Shown here piece after piece: positions 31,806-44,220 of a stretch of 64,000 nt of DNA (positions within the stretch are counted from its first letter, which is position 1; the number at the start of each line of letters is the position of its first letter). The position numbers were made by a program, and so were the translations under genes. Under the pieces are notes generated by a model that saw only the letters and a list, made by a program, of their open reading frames with translations, was not told the origin of the DNA and searched no databases. This stretch comes from Plutella xylostella (Eukaryota; Arthropoda; Insecta; Lepidoptera; Plutellidae), in the NCBI RefSeq assembly GCF_932276165.1, contig NC_063987.1:9672001-9736000 (forward strand). Direction: 5' to 3'.

Positions 31806-31941
31806 TAGAGTGGAGGCCGCGACTAGGCAAACGTAGTGTGGGACGCCCTCCGGCTAGATTTGCGAAAGGTGGGAAAAGCTAAAAACCGCATCGCAGTGGG
31901 GTGCTTTGGGAGAGGCCTACGTCCAGCAGTGGACTGCTATT
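31806..31941 (+). mobile_element. RTE-type LINE 3' fragment, interrupted
   Basis: A 5'-truncated fragment encoding the ORF2 C-terminus (GALGEAYVQQWTA near 31900) with stops and erosion. It runs into its tail at GCAGTGGACTGCTATT, where a 2-kb element is inserted. The tail resumes at 33957-33971 (TATTATGAATGATGA). The 15-bp duplication TGATGTATAATATGA lies at 31791-31805 and 33972-33986 and delimits the original LINE insertion. Confidence 0.85.
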
Positions 31942-33956
31942 GGGCAGTTCTTCTTTTTAACCTACATAATGCATAAAAAATTATCCCGAATTTGAAAAAA
32001 ATAACTATAGCTTTTTGGTGAACTCTTATAACTTTTATGATAGCTACATTTCTATTCTATCGAAAAAGGTGGTTGGCCGCGTAGTTTACGTATTTTTTCA
32101 AGATTTTCAGAACATAATACGTGGATAAGGCAAAGAAAATTACACCTTCGTCACAGAATCTTTTTTTTTTTTTAACGAAACAGTCTTCGTTGATTAAAAT
32201 GAAACTTTTTTGATACATTAATAAACAAAATACCATTTTAGAAAACATATGAAGGAATGGATTTTTAGTATTATAAAAGGATTTATTAAGTAGTTATTAC
32301 CACTCTGTCACAATTTCAGCTAAAATGAAGCTTGTTTTTGTTATAAATATTTTTTCGCTACTAATTACAGTAAAAAATTAACAGATAGACGTTAACATCA
32401 ATGACTAAATTTAATATGATTTTTCCAAAGTTGCACTATTTATAACATAACATATAAACGACCATAAATAAGTTGATTACCAGGAGACACCAATCGTTAC
32501 AGAGTGGTAAACGATGTGACAGAGTTGTTATTCTATTAAACATTAGGCACCGTTTTGGAATAAAATAGTTTTATTTAATAATAATTATTTAGTAACTTAC
32601 ATAAAAATCATTATTGTTTCAATTTAGTCAAAGAATTAAGTGGAGATATCTTTATAATTAGTATAACTAATAAAATCATACTTGGTAACCTCTGGAGAGT
32701 GAAATATCCGTATTTTAGGAACTTAAAGGACAAATTTGTTCCAACTAAATAAAATAATGTTTAACTGCACAAATAATATTTTCGACAACCTAAAATTTAA
32801 GTAACATAATGAAAAATTACTTAATTTGTTAAAGTTTTAATCAGCCATATTTCGAAAATACAGCAGTGGCTCTTAGAACTTGAAAAAAATACTTTTTCCT
32901 TTTTTAATTACCTTAGAAGCTGGAAGGACTTTAATGTTATCATCAAACATGCGATAAATCATTCTCCACTTTATTAAACAGTCTACCAAATTCATCGTCT
33001 GTTCTTCAGAACAATAGCACGAAATCACCTTTTTCACTAACGAAACTTTTTATTACTGCAGCGCAAGTGTATTGGACGTTCCTTTCGCTTCGTACTTTGG
33101 CCAAAACGTGTAGTTTCTCTTCAATTTTTCTTTGATGAATATCCTCAGGTTCAAGTATTTGGTAAGAATGTGACAGATTTGTCGTGTGACAGAGGGGTAA
33201 AACGTGTTGCAAAGTCGATTAGTATTTAAACAGTAACATAAAGTGTGTTATTCACATGTTGATGGCAAAATAATCGTTATGACCAATGAGTAAATAACAG
33301 AATAATAATTTTATTGTATTTTATTTTAACAATTATCTACGTGACGAAGCTGTCGCCGAATAAAACCACGCACCTCCTGTCACACTTTGCGGGTGGCCGA
33401 TACGCGGTGTCTGGATCTCAAAGGGGAAATCTTACCAAGGAGAAAAGGAGACCTTAAACTCTGATCGATGGCAATAAGGACGAGTGGCTCAAACAAATAT
33501 TTTAAATGGCAACCTACGTGACAGAGTGTAACTACTAAAACATTAGGTAGTAAAAGACAAATTTTCAACAATTTTTTTAAATATTTCAGAAATAATTTAA
33601 AAATATACATTTTGTTTTATTAAATAGGTAATATCTTCTGGAGTTTAAATAATTTTTTATATTTTATGTCGTCATATATATTTTTTGTAACATTATGGAA
33701 TATACGCAGGATGAAGTGGCGGGAGACAGACAAGATTCGTATGAAATACACCTCTGTCACGCGGATGTACCACTCTGTAACGTAATTTTAAATAGAAAAA
33801 TATAAATTTATATTTATTTAAACGTGCACAGCCGTTGTATTTTTAGTACAATGCACGTTGAAATATAAATAAATAAATAAATATTTGTAAAACTCATGAT
33901 TTTTTATTCACAACTGATGGAGACACCTTTATGTAGGTTAAAAAGAAGAACTGCCC
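31942..33956. mobile_element. 2,015-bp TIR element with dispersed GTGACAGAG motifs
   Basis: The 28-bp terminal inverted repeats are perfect: GGGCAGTTCTTCTTTTTA and ten further bases at 31942-31969, inverted at 33929-33956. The 4-bp flank TATT is duplicated (31938-31941, 33957-33960). Excising the element restores a normal LINE tail, so the ends are certain. Inside are nine matches on either strand to a GTGACAGAGTGGTAA-like word (near 32300, 32496, 32515, 33170, 33186, 33377, 33519, 33752 and 33770). No transposase is apparent, only a short eroded open frame. I cannot assign a superfamily. Confidence 0.88.
32885..33212 (-). pseudogene. Eroded coding remnant inside the 2-kb TIR element
   Basis: On the minus strand a 68-codon open frame at 33212-33006 includes LEPEDIHQRKIEEKLHVL and NVQYTCAAVIKSFVSEKG. 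Soon after its stop, another frame continues with NLVDCLIKWRMIYRMFDD and KVLPASKVIKKGK at about 32999-32885. The charged, helix-rich composition and the way one frame takes over from the other suggest a single protein broken by a frameshift. I do not recognise it. It could be transposase debris or a captured host exon. Confidence 0.3.
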
Positions 33957-33986
33957 TATTATGAATGATGATGATGTATAATATGA

Positions 33987-36020
33987 AAATAAGTCAATTT
34001 GTCAATTATAAATGATGATGTATAATATGAAAATAAGTCAGCGGTCACGAAACTGCTCACGATACGACTGACACACAGTAAACGTATGCAACCTCTCTGT
34101 CTCTGACGGTGATTAAAAACGTAGACAATATTGCCCGCCGTAAATTCTTATCACGGCCAAGTTATTCTCCGCGTGGATTATTAAACGCCACCGAGACGAC
34201 GTACAGCATGAGTTATATCCACCAATCTAGTTACTCAGATGAGTTAGCAAGGGAGAAATTACTTAGAGACCGACTATGCCGACTTTGCAACGGGTAAAAA
34301 TGGGAGATCTGGTGGCCCTAAATGCAAGAAGAAGAGTTAGACGCCACTTTTCAGTGTCAGAAATTACAAATAAATCTTTAGATGTTGTTACCCTTATAGG
34401 ATAAGAGGTTGTCAGACTTTCAATGTATTACAGCCTTATTATTCTTAAAAAATAACTATATACTTGTAATAAAAACTACAATAAAATCCCCTCCATACTT
34501 TATGTATTTGATAAAAGCAGTGCTAGAGCCTGCTACTGTCAGCCTCCAATACCAAGATGGCGGGTGTCAGGCGGAAACTCAATAACAACTTCGCAGTAAT
34601 AAAACCTTAACACAGCTGATGCTGCGAGCGGCGAGCAGGGCAGCGGCGTCATTCAATTCTTGTATTTATTAATCCCCGACAGGAAAAGAGGGGTGCTATA
34701 AGTTAAACGTGTCTGTGTGTGTATCTCTCTGGGGTTGCGTAGCTAGCTACCAAACCTCATGTTACCTCAAGTGTTCTTAGCCATATTTTATGAAAACGGC
34801 TTAGCCATTCACAATTTATGCGGCTTTTAGTGTTCAATATCGGGGATTTTAACGTTCGTTAGATCATATTTATTAAAATCTAGGTGTTCTGTGGTGGTTT
34901 TGTGTTAGTTTAAAATTCATCCGTTTTGAGGTCGTGACAGGCAGGAGCGTTTGGCCACTTTTTTCTTTCCCAGAGCACACTCTAATGGCCTCGCTCATTT
35001 ACCCACGTTCTGAGGAAAGACATCTTGCTTCCTAACTCTCCGGTAACCGCCTCGGACAGTCCCGTGGGACGCCCCGCGCCCGGCGGCGTCCCACGCCTCA
35101 TTTAGCAGATTGCCGCGGCGCTAATTTTCCTGATTGCAATCCCGGGAACCCGAAAATTGGGATATTTTTTGATGAGTTACTTTATACCTACGTAGCAGGT
35201 AAAAGTATCAAGTAATAAATAAATGAGTTTTCTTTCTTTCAAGTTACCGGTAGTGATTGACTGAGGAAGGCCAATGGCAGAGTGTATTAGAGCTCTTTAG
35301 GAGAGACCTATATCCCTCACTGGACGCTTAGGTACGGCTGATATGATAATGATGACTTTATATTTATTAATTAGTTTAGTTTATTTACTACGCATTAAAA
35401 TTAAAACTGGAATAATCTATTAGTAGTTTTTTTCCATTACTTGAATGTTCAATTAGAAGAAAGCCATTATTTCCGTGACCCAGTGTACTTTCCATTGAGA
35501 AATTGAAAATGGAATCGAGTTTAAGTTGAAATAATAAATATCCGTTTGAATTAGTTCAGCAGCTGCTGCAGTAGGGGTCCGCGGGGAGTTCATTAGAACC
35601 CTCATATTGTAGATTAATCGTGGAGGGTTCATTGCTTTGAACCTTCAAGTTGATGGTGATAATTTGTAAACGATGTGAACTTTCATCAAGAGAACATAAT
35701 ACCTGATCGTTGATTTTCAATTTTTCTTCTGTGACGGTTTAGAAAAAAATAAATCAGTAACTTGCTTCACTTAACTTTTAATAAATACTACATAAATATT
35801 TTAAGCCACACATAAACGAAGCCAGGTAAGTACTAGTTATTATTCTGTGACGAAGCACAAGACAATAATAAACCAACCAACTACCAATCATTTGACACCA
35901 ACCAATCAGCGCCCGCACCCCTCGCTCGAGCGCTCCTATTGGTCGCTGATTGACAAGCGAGACGAGTTCATAAATCAAACGACGAGCTAACCCGTCAGTG
36001 CGCGCGCCCGTCACCCGCGT
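33987..36020. other. No gene; short tandem duplication and LINE fragment
   Basis: The word ATGATGTATAATATGAAAAT recurs at 33971-33996 and 34016-34041 (local duplication of the LINE flank). An eroded plus-oriented RTE tail lies at about 35255-35350 (GACTGAGGAAGGCCAATGG then GATATGATAATGATGAC). GC-rich patches at 34990-35150 and 35890-36020 show no coding features. Confidence 0.45.
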
Positions 36021-36021
36021 C

Positions 36022-36283
36022 CTTAGATTAACAATATTTGAACTAGATGGAGTGTCAGTGCAAAAGAAACGTCTCGACAAATAACACCCTACTTTCAAGA
36101 TAGAGCTCTTATTTTGAATTAGTTCGGTTACAATATTTGTGACTTTATTCATTGGTACGATGGTTGTCATTAGGTTTGTTGAACTTAAAGCGGTTGTATA
36201 GTAAGTAAAATGCGGACAGTTTTTTATTTTAATTTTGTATGTGACATGCCATCTTGTTTGTATAGGTATTGTGTTAATCTAAG
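36022..36283 (+). mobile_element. MITE-M copy at 36.0 kb
   Basis: Inverted ends CTTAGATTAACAATAT at the left and GTGTTAATCTAAG at the right, with AGATGGAGTGTCAGTGCAAA and GACATGCCATCTTGTTTG inside. It aligns with the 1.3-kb copy over its length. A flanking duplication is not clear. Confidence 0.78.
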
Positions 36284-36540
36284 GGGGCGTTCTACATACG
36301 CCCATGTTCTGTGACACGTGTGTTGTTGTGCACTGACGGGCTTATCGAGTTTTTTACGGTGTTTGCATAGGTGGCTTAAATCTTTGCTGATCTACTTTAT
36401 AATTCTGTTATTCTTTAAGAAACGCTTAAATATGTACTCTCAACTAACTTGCTTTAATACGCAAAGCAAACACATGAAGTACGCAAAATACTTGAACAAC
36501 TTTAAGGTAAGAACACATTAGTCACCCGGCGGCGCGGCAG

Positions 36541-36640
36541 TTGTCACAGAGACTGGGGTGGGCCCCGATCTCCGTCACAACTGTGTGACAGTTCGTGACG
36601 TGTGACACTTCGTGACATTTTGTGACGTAATCACAAAACT
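36541..36640. promoter_or_regulatory. Cluster of GTGAC half-sites
   Basis: Within about 100 bp, GTGAC (or its complement) occurs eight times, including CAACTGTGTGACAGTTCGTG, GACGTGTGACACTTCGTGAC and TTTTGTGACGTAATCAC. The regular spacing suggests multimeric protein binding or a decayed tandem repeat. Confidence 0.3.
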
Positions 36641-36839
36641 TGCGGGCGTCTTGGTATGCTGCGTGTATTGTTGTTAGTTTACGACACAATAACATTAACT
36701 ATACCTAACCTACAGAATAGTACAATAACATTGACCATAAAAACCAATCGTAATGCGGTTATATTCTGCATCGAGTTAAAGGTGGAACGTGTCAGAATGA
36801 AAGTAAGCAATATGAGTTTCTGAACACAATACAGATTAA

Positions 36840-37300
36840 TAATATTCCCGGGCGAACGCGAATGAGAAAATAAATCAATGGTCTGTGAAATTTACGAGTG
36901 TAGCGGATAGGTTTTACAGAGCCCGAACATGAGCATACGTAAGTGAAAAACGCGGTAAATCATCTCGATCTTTCGTTCGGAAACCGAAGCCCGTCCCGAG
37001 CCGGTTCGAGACTCGTGCGATAAATTAACGAGATTTCCGAACACAAATGAAGTTTTTCGTTTCCAAATTCGAAAATCCGCGCCGATAAATTAGCCGCCAT
37101 CATCGGCCGACGGCCCGCGCACAACAAATCAAAATTGGAACGTAGGCCCGCATCAACCAAACAATAAATTCTGTTATCGGAAATTGAATATGAAATCTGC
37201 ATAGCGACTCTGCGTACAACGGAACGGGCCGCGCCGCGCCGGCCGAATTTCCGTTTTAATAGACGCGGGATAAAGTCGGGATTCGATTGAGGGGTTTTGT
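36840..37300. other. CpG-rich islet
   Basis: Rich in CpG (GAGCCGGTTCGAGACTCGTG, GGGCCGCGCCGCGCCGGCCG). An 80-codon minus-strand open frame has no recognised domain. It could be a regulatory element or an eroded exon. Confidence 0.35.
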
Positions 37301-38090
37301 TAATTTTGTTTTGGTGTAGGTTTTCGAGATACAGTTCTATTTGATATTGATTTTAGTTTTTCGAGTGTATTCCGTCTGTTTCTAAAAAGCTTTGGGCGTT
37401 TGGGCCTTTACTCTCTTAAAACTGTTACATTCAAACACTATACCAATTTCGATGGCTAAAATTCTAACAACTACCACTCACACTAGATGTTTGGATATGA
37501 AATAATAAAGGAAAGTCGGCCCTCACAAGGTGGCCGGTCCACATACCGACATGTCCCCTGACCGTTAGCTGGTTGCAGTACCACGGATTCTGGTGCCATA
37601 TTCGGACATGGTCAGATTACACAGAGTCGGGGAAATACAGTGATGTACACACTACACAAACACACACATCTAAGAGTTTATTGTAAAAGTGGTGGGATAA
37701 ACGGCAAATGTTGAGGACAAATAGCCCTTGGGAGGTGTCCCAGTTCAGTATTCAACTATTATTGGTTATAATGCCGTGCCGCAAGATTTTTTCATATATT
37801 CAGTATTTTATAGAAAAATACCGAGCTAAAAAAATGAACATGCAATTTAATTCCGATTAATAAAACCATGTACCTCGTTAATTAAGCCTGGTATAAATTA
37901 AGCCTGGTATAAACATATTTAGGCCCTGTAGTTAGGGTTTCCCACTGTATTTTCTATAATCTATAACCTCAATAGGTCCATGACCGCTTCACACAGGAAA
38001 AAGGGATTTTTAGACCGTGTGATGACGGATCCGGAATCTAATCTCTGATACGGTAAGTAGGTACCACAGAAGGAAGCTAGATCAGCAGGC

Positions 38091-38203
38091 CTAGCACGAG
38101 GCGCAAGACGCGCACGTCAAGATATTACAAAAGCTCTCGAGAGTGAACTTAGACGCAAAACTTTTATCACGTCTTGACGAGCGCGACTTGCGCCTCGTGC
38201 TAG
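38091..38203. mobile_element. 113-bp hairpin MITE with ~32-bp TIRs
   Basis: The ends CTAGCACGAGGCGCAAG and CTTGCGCCTCGTGCTAG are perfect inverse complements, extended by CGTCAAGA/TCTTGACG with two mismatches between. TA at both edges may be a target duplication of Tc1/mariner type, although the palindrome hides it. No coding sequence. Confidence 0.75.
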
Positions 38204-39773
38204 AACTACATATTTACTTTTAACTTTGTGTAGGAAATACTTTCATAATGGTGTTTTTGTTTTGATTGATCGTATCGTCAGGTCGGTTATTCGTCAGAAA
38301 CTTCTTATTAATGCAAAAACAAGTCTGTCATCCGTAAAGTTTTGCATTTTAGTTACATATTTGACTACGGAACCCAAAACTAGCTCGTAGTGACATTCAG
38401 ACTAGAGGATTTCCTCAGCATGCCGACATCCTCAGCGGTCCTCCCTGCCGGCGTACATCACGGCGTCAGCGGCTGACATGTTGACTAATTGTTATGGTTT
38501 CCACACCATAAATCCGCATTCACGTATGTTGAACTATGGCCTGGACGGATTAAGGGAATGCTACCTTACCGGGATATTTAACCTTGATCGAAAATAGGGG
38601 TTGTATAAAATTTATGTTGCTGTTTGCCTGTCTGAGGCCATTATACGGATGCATCGAAAAGAATAACCTTACTTTATATTCAAATGTTCCAATTACTCAC
38701 AACACGTGTACGTTACGAGTATTCAACAATTCAAATTTAGAACTTCATTCGACGAAAAATTCCAATTTTGGGTCATTTCAAATTTGGAATTCCAGAGATT
38801 ACCAACCATACACGGATTGGTTAGTTTTATGACTTCCGTTTTCATTTTGATAGCTTCGAATTAAACCATAACTTTAATACTTCCACCTTCCTATTTCTAT
38901 ACTGTGTAAACAAACAAACAAACATACGAATAAATCTTATTGGCTTTGTATATTTAGCTACATTTCTCACTATTTCTCTACGGCTTGTGGGTGGTCAGTA
39001 AGCAACAACAAACTTAAACATAATATTTTACTTTTGGTTTCTGTTTATACAATTCATTATTCGTGTCATTGACCTTTCTTACTTCCCGTTATTGAAAAGG
39101 TTTAGATTCTCTGGATTTCAAGCTACATTTGAATATTAATTTGTAATTAAAACAATTGTAACCTATTAATAGGTATACCTATACCGTTTTTTTGTTTCAG
39201 GTTGCGTAAATGCCTCGTAATAAAAGTAATTTACTAACACTTTGTTTAGTAGTTTTAAGTATACGCTATTTTATAATTTTTTTTTATTTATAATGTACAA
39301 TACATTTATTGATTGTATCTTAAAACAATTAAACCGCATTTTAATTAATTGAATCATTGACTATGTGATTTCATAAGGTACAAAAATGTTTAGCGACTAA
39401 TTTAGCAGACTGTATACAACGAGGTAGTCCGCAGAATTGAGTAAGATAGATATCGAATAAATTATTCATCTCTAACTATCCAACTATCTGTGAACTTTCG
39501 CTAAACTTACATCTATCACAAAGTGAGCGTTGTAGGTATTACGAGAATAATTCTCATGTTATTAGGTACCATTTATCAAAACAGAGACTAACTTTTTTAC
39601 CCGAAGAGGATAAATAAAACAATAACAGTAGCAAAATTACCGATTGTAACAACGCATCTCTGCCTACCACCCAAATATTGGGATTCTTATAAGAACTGTC
39701 TAGGTGCCTAGTATTTATCATTATATCAATTGGATTCCAACATTTTCAATTGGAATACTGTTAATGAAACGCA
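38204..39773. other. No gene seen
   Basis: AT-rich. The 82-codon open frame at 38584-38832 has no recognisable feature. A minor acceptor-like TTTTTTTGTTTCAG lies at 39187-39200 on the plus strand. Confidence 0.5.
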
Positions 39774-39810
39774 CAGTTAACAAGCATGGGTAAAGATTAG
39801 GTAGAGTTTG

Positions 39811-39871
<61 letters not shown>

Positions 39872-39916
39872 ATATATAACAAACTCTACCTAATCTTTAC
39901 CCATGCTTGTTAACTG
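39774..39916. repeat. 143-bp palindrome with (TA)n centre
   Basis: Arms CAGTTAACAAGCATGGGTAA and GATTAGGTAGAGTTTGTT at the left are exactly mirrored at the right, separated by a long (AT)n tract. A second (AT)n tract follows at about 39925-39958. It would extrude as a cruciform. An assembly fold-back at a TA microsatellite is an alternative. Confidence 0.9.
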
Positions 39917-39917
39917 T

Positions 39918-39961
<44 letters not shown>

Positions 39962-40382
39962 ACTCATACGATAGGTACTATGGCGATATAAAAAGGGGTA
40001 CAGAAAGTTAAAGAAATAAATCTAATAATAACTTTTGTTCCACTAAAATATTTGGAATAAAAGACAACTTGCATATTTAAAAGTCTTCCTTACTGATGCG
40101 AATCATCCAAAAAACTAACTAACAACCATATTATGCTAACCCTTCATTTAAGATTCACATAAAAAACAACGAAGCCCATCCATTCAGTCCAAAACGGGAA
40201 AGCCTTCAATTCCAAAATAGAGAGCGGAGACCATAAATAGAAAAGTCGATAGTCCACTAAGGATATGAGCAGGCAGTCTCATATTTCACGTTGTGGCGAG
40301 CCGCGAGTGCGCACTTACACCGACTATCTGTGTCAGTTAGTAATAGGGCCAGCGTCGGCAATAGGGCCACTGCCGTGTTGGT

Positions 40383-40655
40383 CTTAGATTAACAATATAC
40401 GAACAAGATGACATACAAAAACAAAGCCAATCATAACCCTCCTTTTCACTTCGCCGTAGTCTGGTGAAACTGACCGCATTTTGTTAAATGTCAAACCGTT
40501 TTTAGTCCAACCTAATGAGAAGCATTGTACCAATGAATAAAGTCACAAATCTTCTAACCGAAATAAGTCACAAATAGTTACAATGCGAGCGTAGTGGTAG
40601 AAGTGGGCGTTATTTGTCGAGACTTTTCCTTTATACTGACACTCCATCTAGTTCG
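40383..40655 (-). mobile_element. MITE-M copy at 40.4 kb
   Basis: Left edge CTTAGATTAACAATATACGA, then a reverse-orientation body (TTATTTGTCGAGACTTTTCC) and CTGACACTCCATCTAGTTCG. The distal terminus beyond about 40655 is degraded. Confidence 0.7.
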
Positions 40656-43600
40656 GTTTCAAATATCTTTGTTGTTGGTAATAGAAGCCGATATAGGGTC
40701 CTTAATTCGCTATGGGGCATACACTTACTGAACTGTGGGAAAGTGGTTGTGATAACAAGTTCCATATAGTTAGAAGTTCGAAGCGTGACAATGATAACAA
40801 ATGAGACGATTTTGCTTTTCAATGAAGTCCCTTTGCAAATAAAATAAAAAACACTTTTCATTAAAAATAAGTTGAATAACTACCCTCTTTTCATGAAACA
40901 TATCCAATAAGATTCAATGAAAATTAAAACTAATGTGTAGGATCCCACTAAACTCTCGGCTACAAAGACAACAAAGCAAAGGGCAAACTTCAGTGAAAGC
41001 ACTGGACGTACTGTAATGTAACACCGACCTAATTCGCACCTCAATATGGACATCGCGGCAGTAACTGTATATTTTTAACTAGACAAAGACCATTGTCTCT
41101 GGTTTAATTTTGGCTTAAAAATAGAGTGAAATACCAGTGCCAGTGGTGTTGTAATAACACTTCAAAGAACCCTGAAAACAACACCGATCATATTGACTCC
41201 TATTAATATATTGCTGTATAAACACAGAAGCTATTAGGTAATAAATAAATATAAGTGATAATACTAACACAACACAAACAATCATTCAATTGCCCAAAAT
41301 ATTCCAGTTAGAGCCATCAATAGAGCGCGCACAGCGCCGTGTAATCATGAATGAAATCTCTCAACGCGCATAAAGGAGCGTACAATTAGGTGCAGCACGA
41401 GACGGTATCGCCGCACGGGCGCGCGCGCATACGACGTAGTGATGCTCCGTCGGAGGCGGCGGATAGTAGCCACTGGAGGACATGGGTCAGTTATTGTGTA
41501 TATGGACACAGCTTATAAATACTGAAACCACAAAACAGACTGTTGAAAAGTAGGAGAAGAATCTTATAATTTTTTAGAAATCGCCCATTCGACTAGTCGA
41601 TGGTCCACAGAGTGTCAAGAGTCACTAAATCGACGAATGAACGAACACACATTTTCACGTTATTGCAACGAGATTAGAGCCGTGGTTAGTGCATTCCGTT
41701 CAAAACTATACTATAGGATCATTTGACGTCATTTTCGATAGTCGGGGGTTTTAACTCCAATATAAGTTCTTGTCGTTAAATGATTATACCCATGCCTAGT
41801 GTCGGGTCAAGCAAGCTTCTTCCGCGTTCCCGCGCCGCCACCACACAACTATTGAATAGGAATATTGTACGGAGCTTGTGTATGCGGAGATTGGTATTGA
41901 ATAATAATATCCTAGGGGTTATAACTACACGCTTCAATTAGTTTTTCTGTATTTTAAAGATACTTACTCAGCTTTTAAATCTATATATTACTTAGATACC
42001 TAGTAAATGTTAATTCACACATAAGTACCTAACTAAGCTAACTACTCTGATAATCAATAAAAGTTTTCATAAAAAAGAACTCTACAAGATTTATATTCTT
42101 ACGCCAACCAAAGTAAACTAACACTTCCCAGTCAAGATAAATAAAATATCCCGACTACCTGTAACATTGGCCACGAAGAGTCGGGGGCAATAGCGAGAGT
42201 GTGGAGTGGACACAACACACACAGACCAGGCGCCAAGTTTGATCTGTGGCGGCAGAGAACTTGTGTCTGTGAGACAAACAAAAGGAAATAAGCGCTAGGC
42301 AGTTATTATTCTTAGATTAGCTGTTGGTAGCGAGCTTTTAAAAAGAAACAGTAAAAATTCCGGGATAAAAATCATATTAGTTATGTGTTAATTCAGGCTT
42401 CCTAAGTACAAATTTTCATTAACATTGCTCCAGCCGTTTTCCCGTGTAAGACTAACAAACGTCATCCATCCAAACTTACACATTTTCAGGTTAACACCTA
42501 TAAGATACCGATGGCTCCTTTCAAAAACCCAAAATATTTAAGGTAATAAATGCTGTCTAAACTCATGAGCCACTTCGCCCCTCTCTAAAACTGTAAGAGG
42601 GGGTTCCCGTATAGCCGTAGTGTTTGTGCAGGCCGCGCCGCCAACTCAAATATTGTACGAGCAGCACCAACAGCCTGGCACTTCTATAGTGGTGGGTATT
42701 TGACAATGAAAATCTATCGATTACACTTTTTGAAAACTTAAATTCAATTCACTAACCTATTAGTGGAAATTATTTTTGCTGATAGTAAATAAATTATCTT
42801 CTGTTTCTTCGCTAAAAATGCTAGTAGATAGATCAAGTTAATAATTCCATAAATTTCCATTTTTTAAACCCTTTAGAGGAGTTTTCTGCCTTTCTATTGG
42901 ATACCAATACATTAAGTTATTAGTGGAATTAAGTACTTGCTGAAAGTATTCGGACAAAAAACTATCGATATCGATAGATCCTCCATATGGAGTAATCCTC
43001 TCGGTTCGAGTGTCGTTTTACATGAATCCTCGACCATTGAAGGGGGGGGGGGTTAATCAGGTGGTCCTCACACGAGTCTTTGTTTGACCAGATGTTGCCT
43101 TTTTGTGACGAAAACGTTTTTTAGGTCAAGGTGGTTCTTCGGTTGTTATTTTTATTAGTTTTATTACATTCTTTATTTAAATTTGTATAGTTCAGCAACG
43201 CTGAATTTTAGACGGGGTGATGAAATTTTATAGGATTTTTAGATTTTACTTTCCAGTTTTAGAATTTTCCAGCTTTGAAAGATTTTCCAGATGTAAAGGA
43301 TTTATAGTGAGTATATCAGGCTATTGTGTAAACTATCTATCTAAGAATTATTCAGATATTTTAAATTTCATATTCGCAACTTACCTACAGCCACGGAATA
43401 CTTACGTGAACGTTAATTGAACAGTAGACACAATAACTTCACGACAAATTGTAGGACATGGCGAGGCGCCAAAGCAACAATCGAACCTCGTAGTGAGAAG
43501 TATCAAGTGAGGCACAAATTGACACATCAAGCGATTCCCGCGGCCCACAGACTATAAACCAACTTCTATCTACATTTAAATACAAAGACAAAACGAGGGA

Positions 43601-44096
43601 AAAAACAACGAAACAAACCGCCGAAATCAAATTCGCTGTGGGCGTTTAATCGACCGGCAATTAGTATTGAAAATAAGCAGCCGCTGACAAATTGATTCAT
43701 TAACATAAATACATACTAATCAGTGGCGGCTATCTGCTGGTTTCCGAATGCTCTCCCTTCCCCGACGAATCTAATTTGGCTGACAAAAGCCCCTTCCATT
43801 TGCATATAATGCTTTCTTAATGGGTCTCAGATACTTTTGATGGGGCAAGGGTACATCTTAGGTTTGTCGAGGACAAGATTCGATGCCGGGAAAGTTCGGT
43901 TAATGGAGTATAAAGGACTCGTCACACCAGACGGAATAATGGGCGAAAAAGAGCAGAGGTCTGAGCTGAGATAATCTAATTAAATGAGCTTTTAAGTGCT
44001 TTCCCCACACGGAGTAACTAGATCAGGGAAACTGACAAAGCCGTAACGTAAAGCTTTCAAAAAAGGTTTTCAATTTTATAACGCATAGATAAATTC
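40656..44096. other. No gene; GC-rich patches and a G run
   Basis: About 3.4 kb of unique-looking AT-rich DNA. Patches at 41395-41465 (GGGCGCGCGCGCATACGACG), 42590-42680 and 43620-43830 are GC-richer and could be conserved regulatory sequence. A run of ten G lies near 43042. No exons are evident. Confidence 0.45.
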
Positions 44097-44215
44097 CGAA
44101 TGGTTTCATGGTTAGTGACCCTCACTGCTATGCCGAAGGTCCCGGGTCCCATTCCCGGCCGGGGCAGATATTCATTTATTATTATATTTATTTAAATGCA
44201 GATATTTGTACAAAG
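44097..44215 (+). mobile_element. SINE-B head fragment, old
   Basis: Diverged copy of the SINE-B tRNA-like head (CCGAATGGTTTCATGGTTAG and CCCGGGTCCCATTCCCGGC), in which the B box has mutated from GGTTCGATTCC to GGTCCCATTCC. The body is lost after CAGATATTTGTACAAAGC. Confidence 0.75.
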
Positions 44216-44220
44216 CTATC

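Noticed and set aside
39187..39230. Plus-strand acceptor TTTTTTTGTTTCAG followed by a short open stretch
   Set aside because: The downstream bases give neither a donor nor an extended open frame, and the donor half GTTGCG is too weak for a recursive site.
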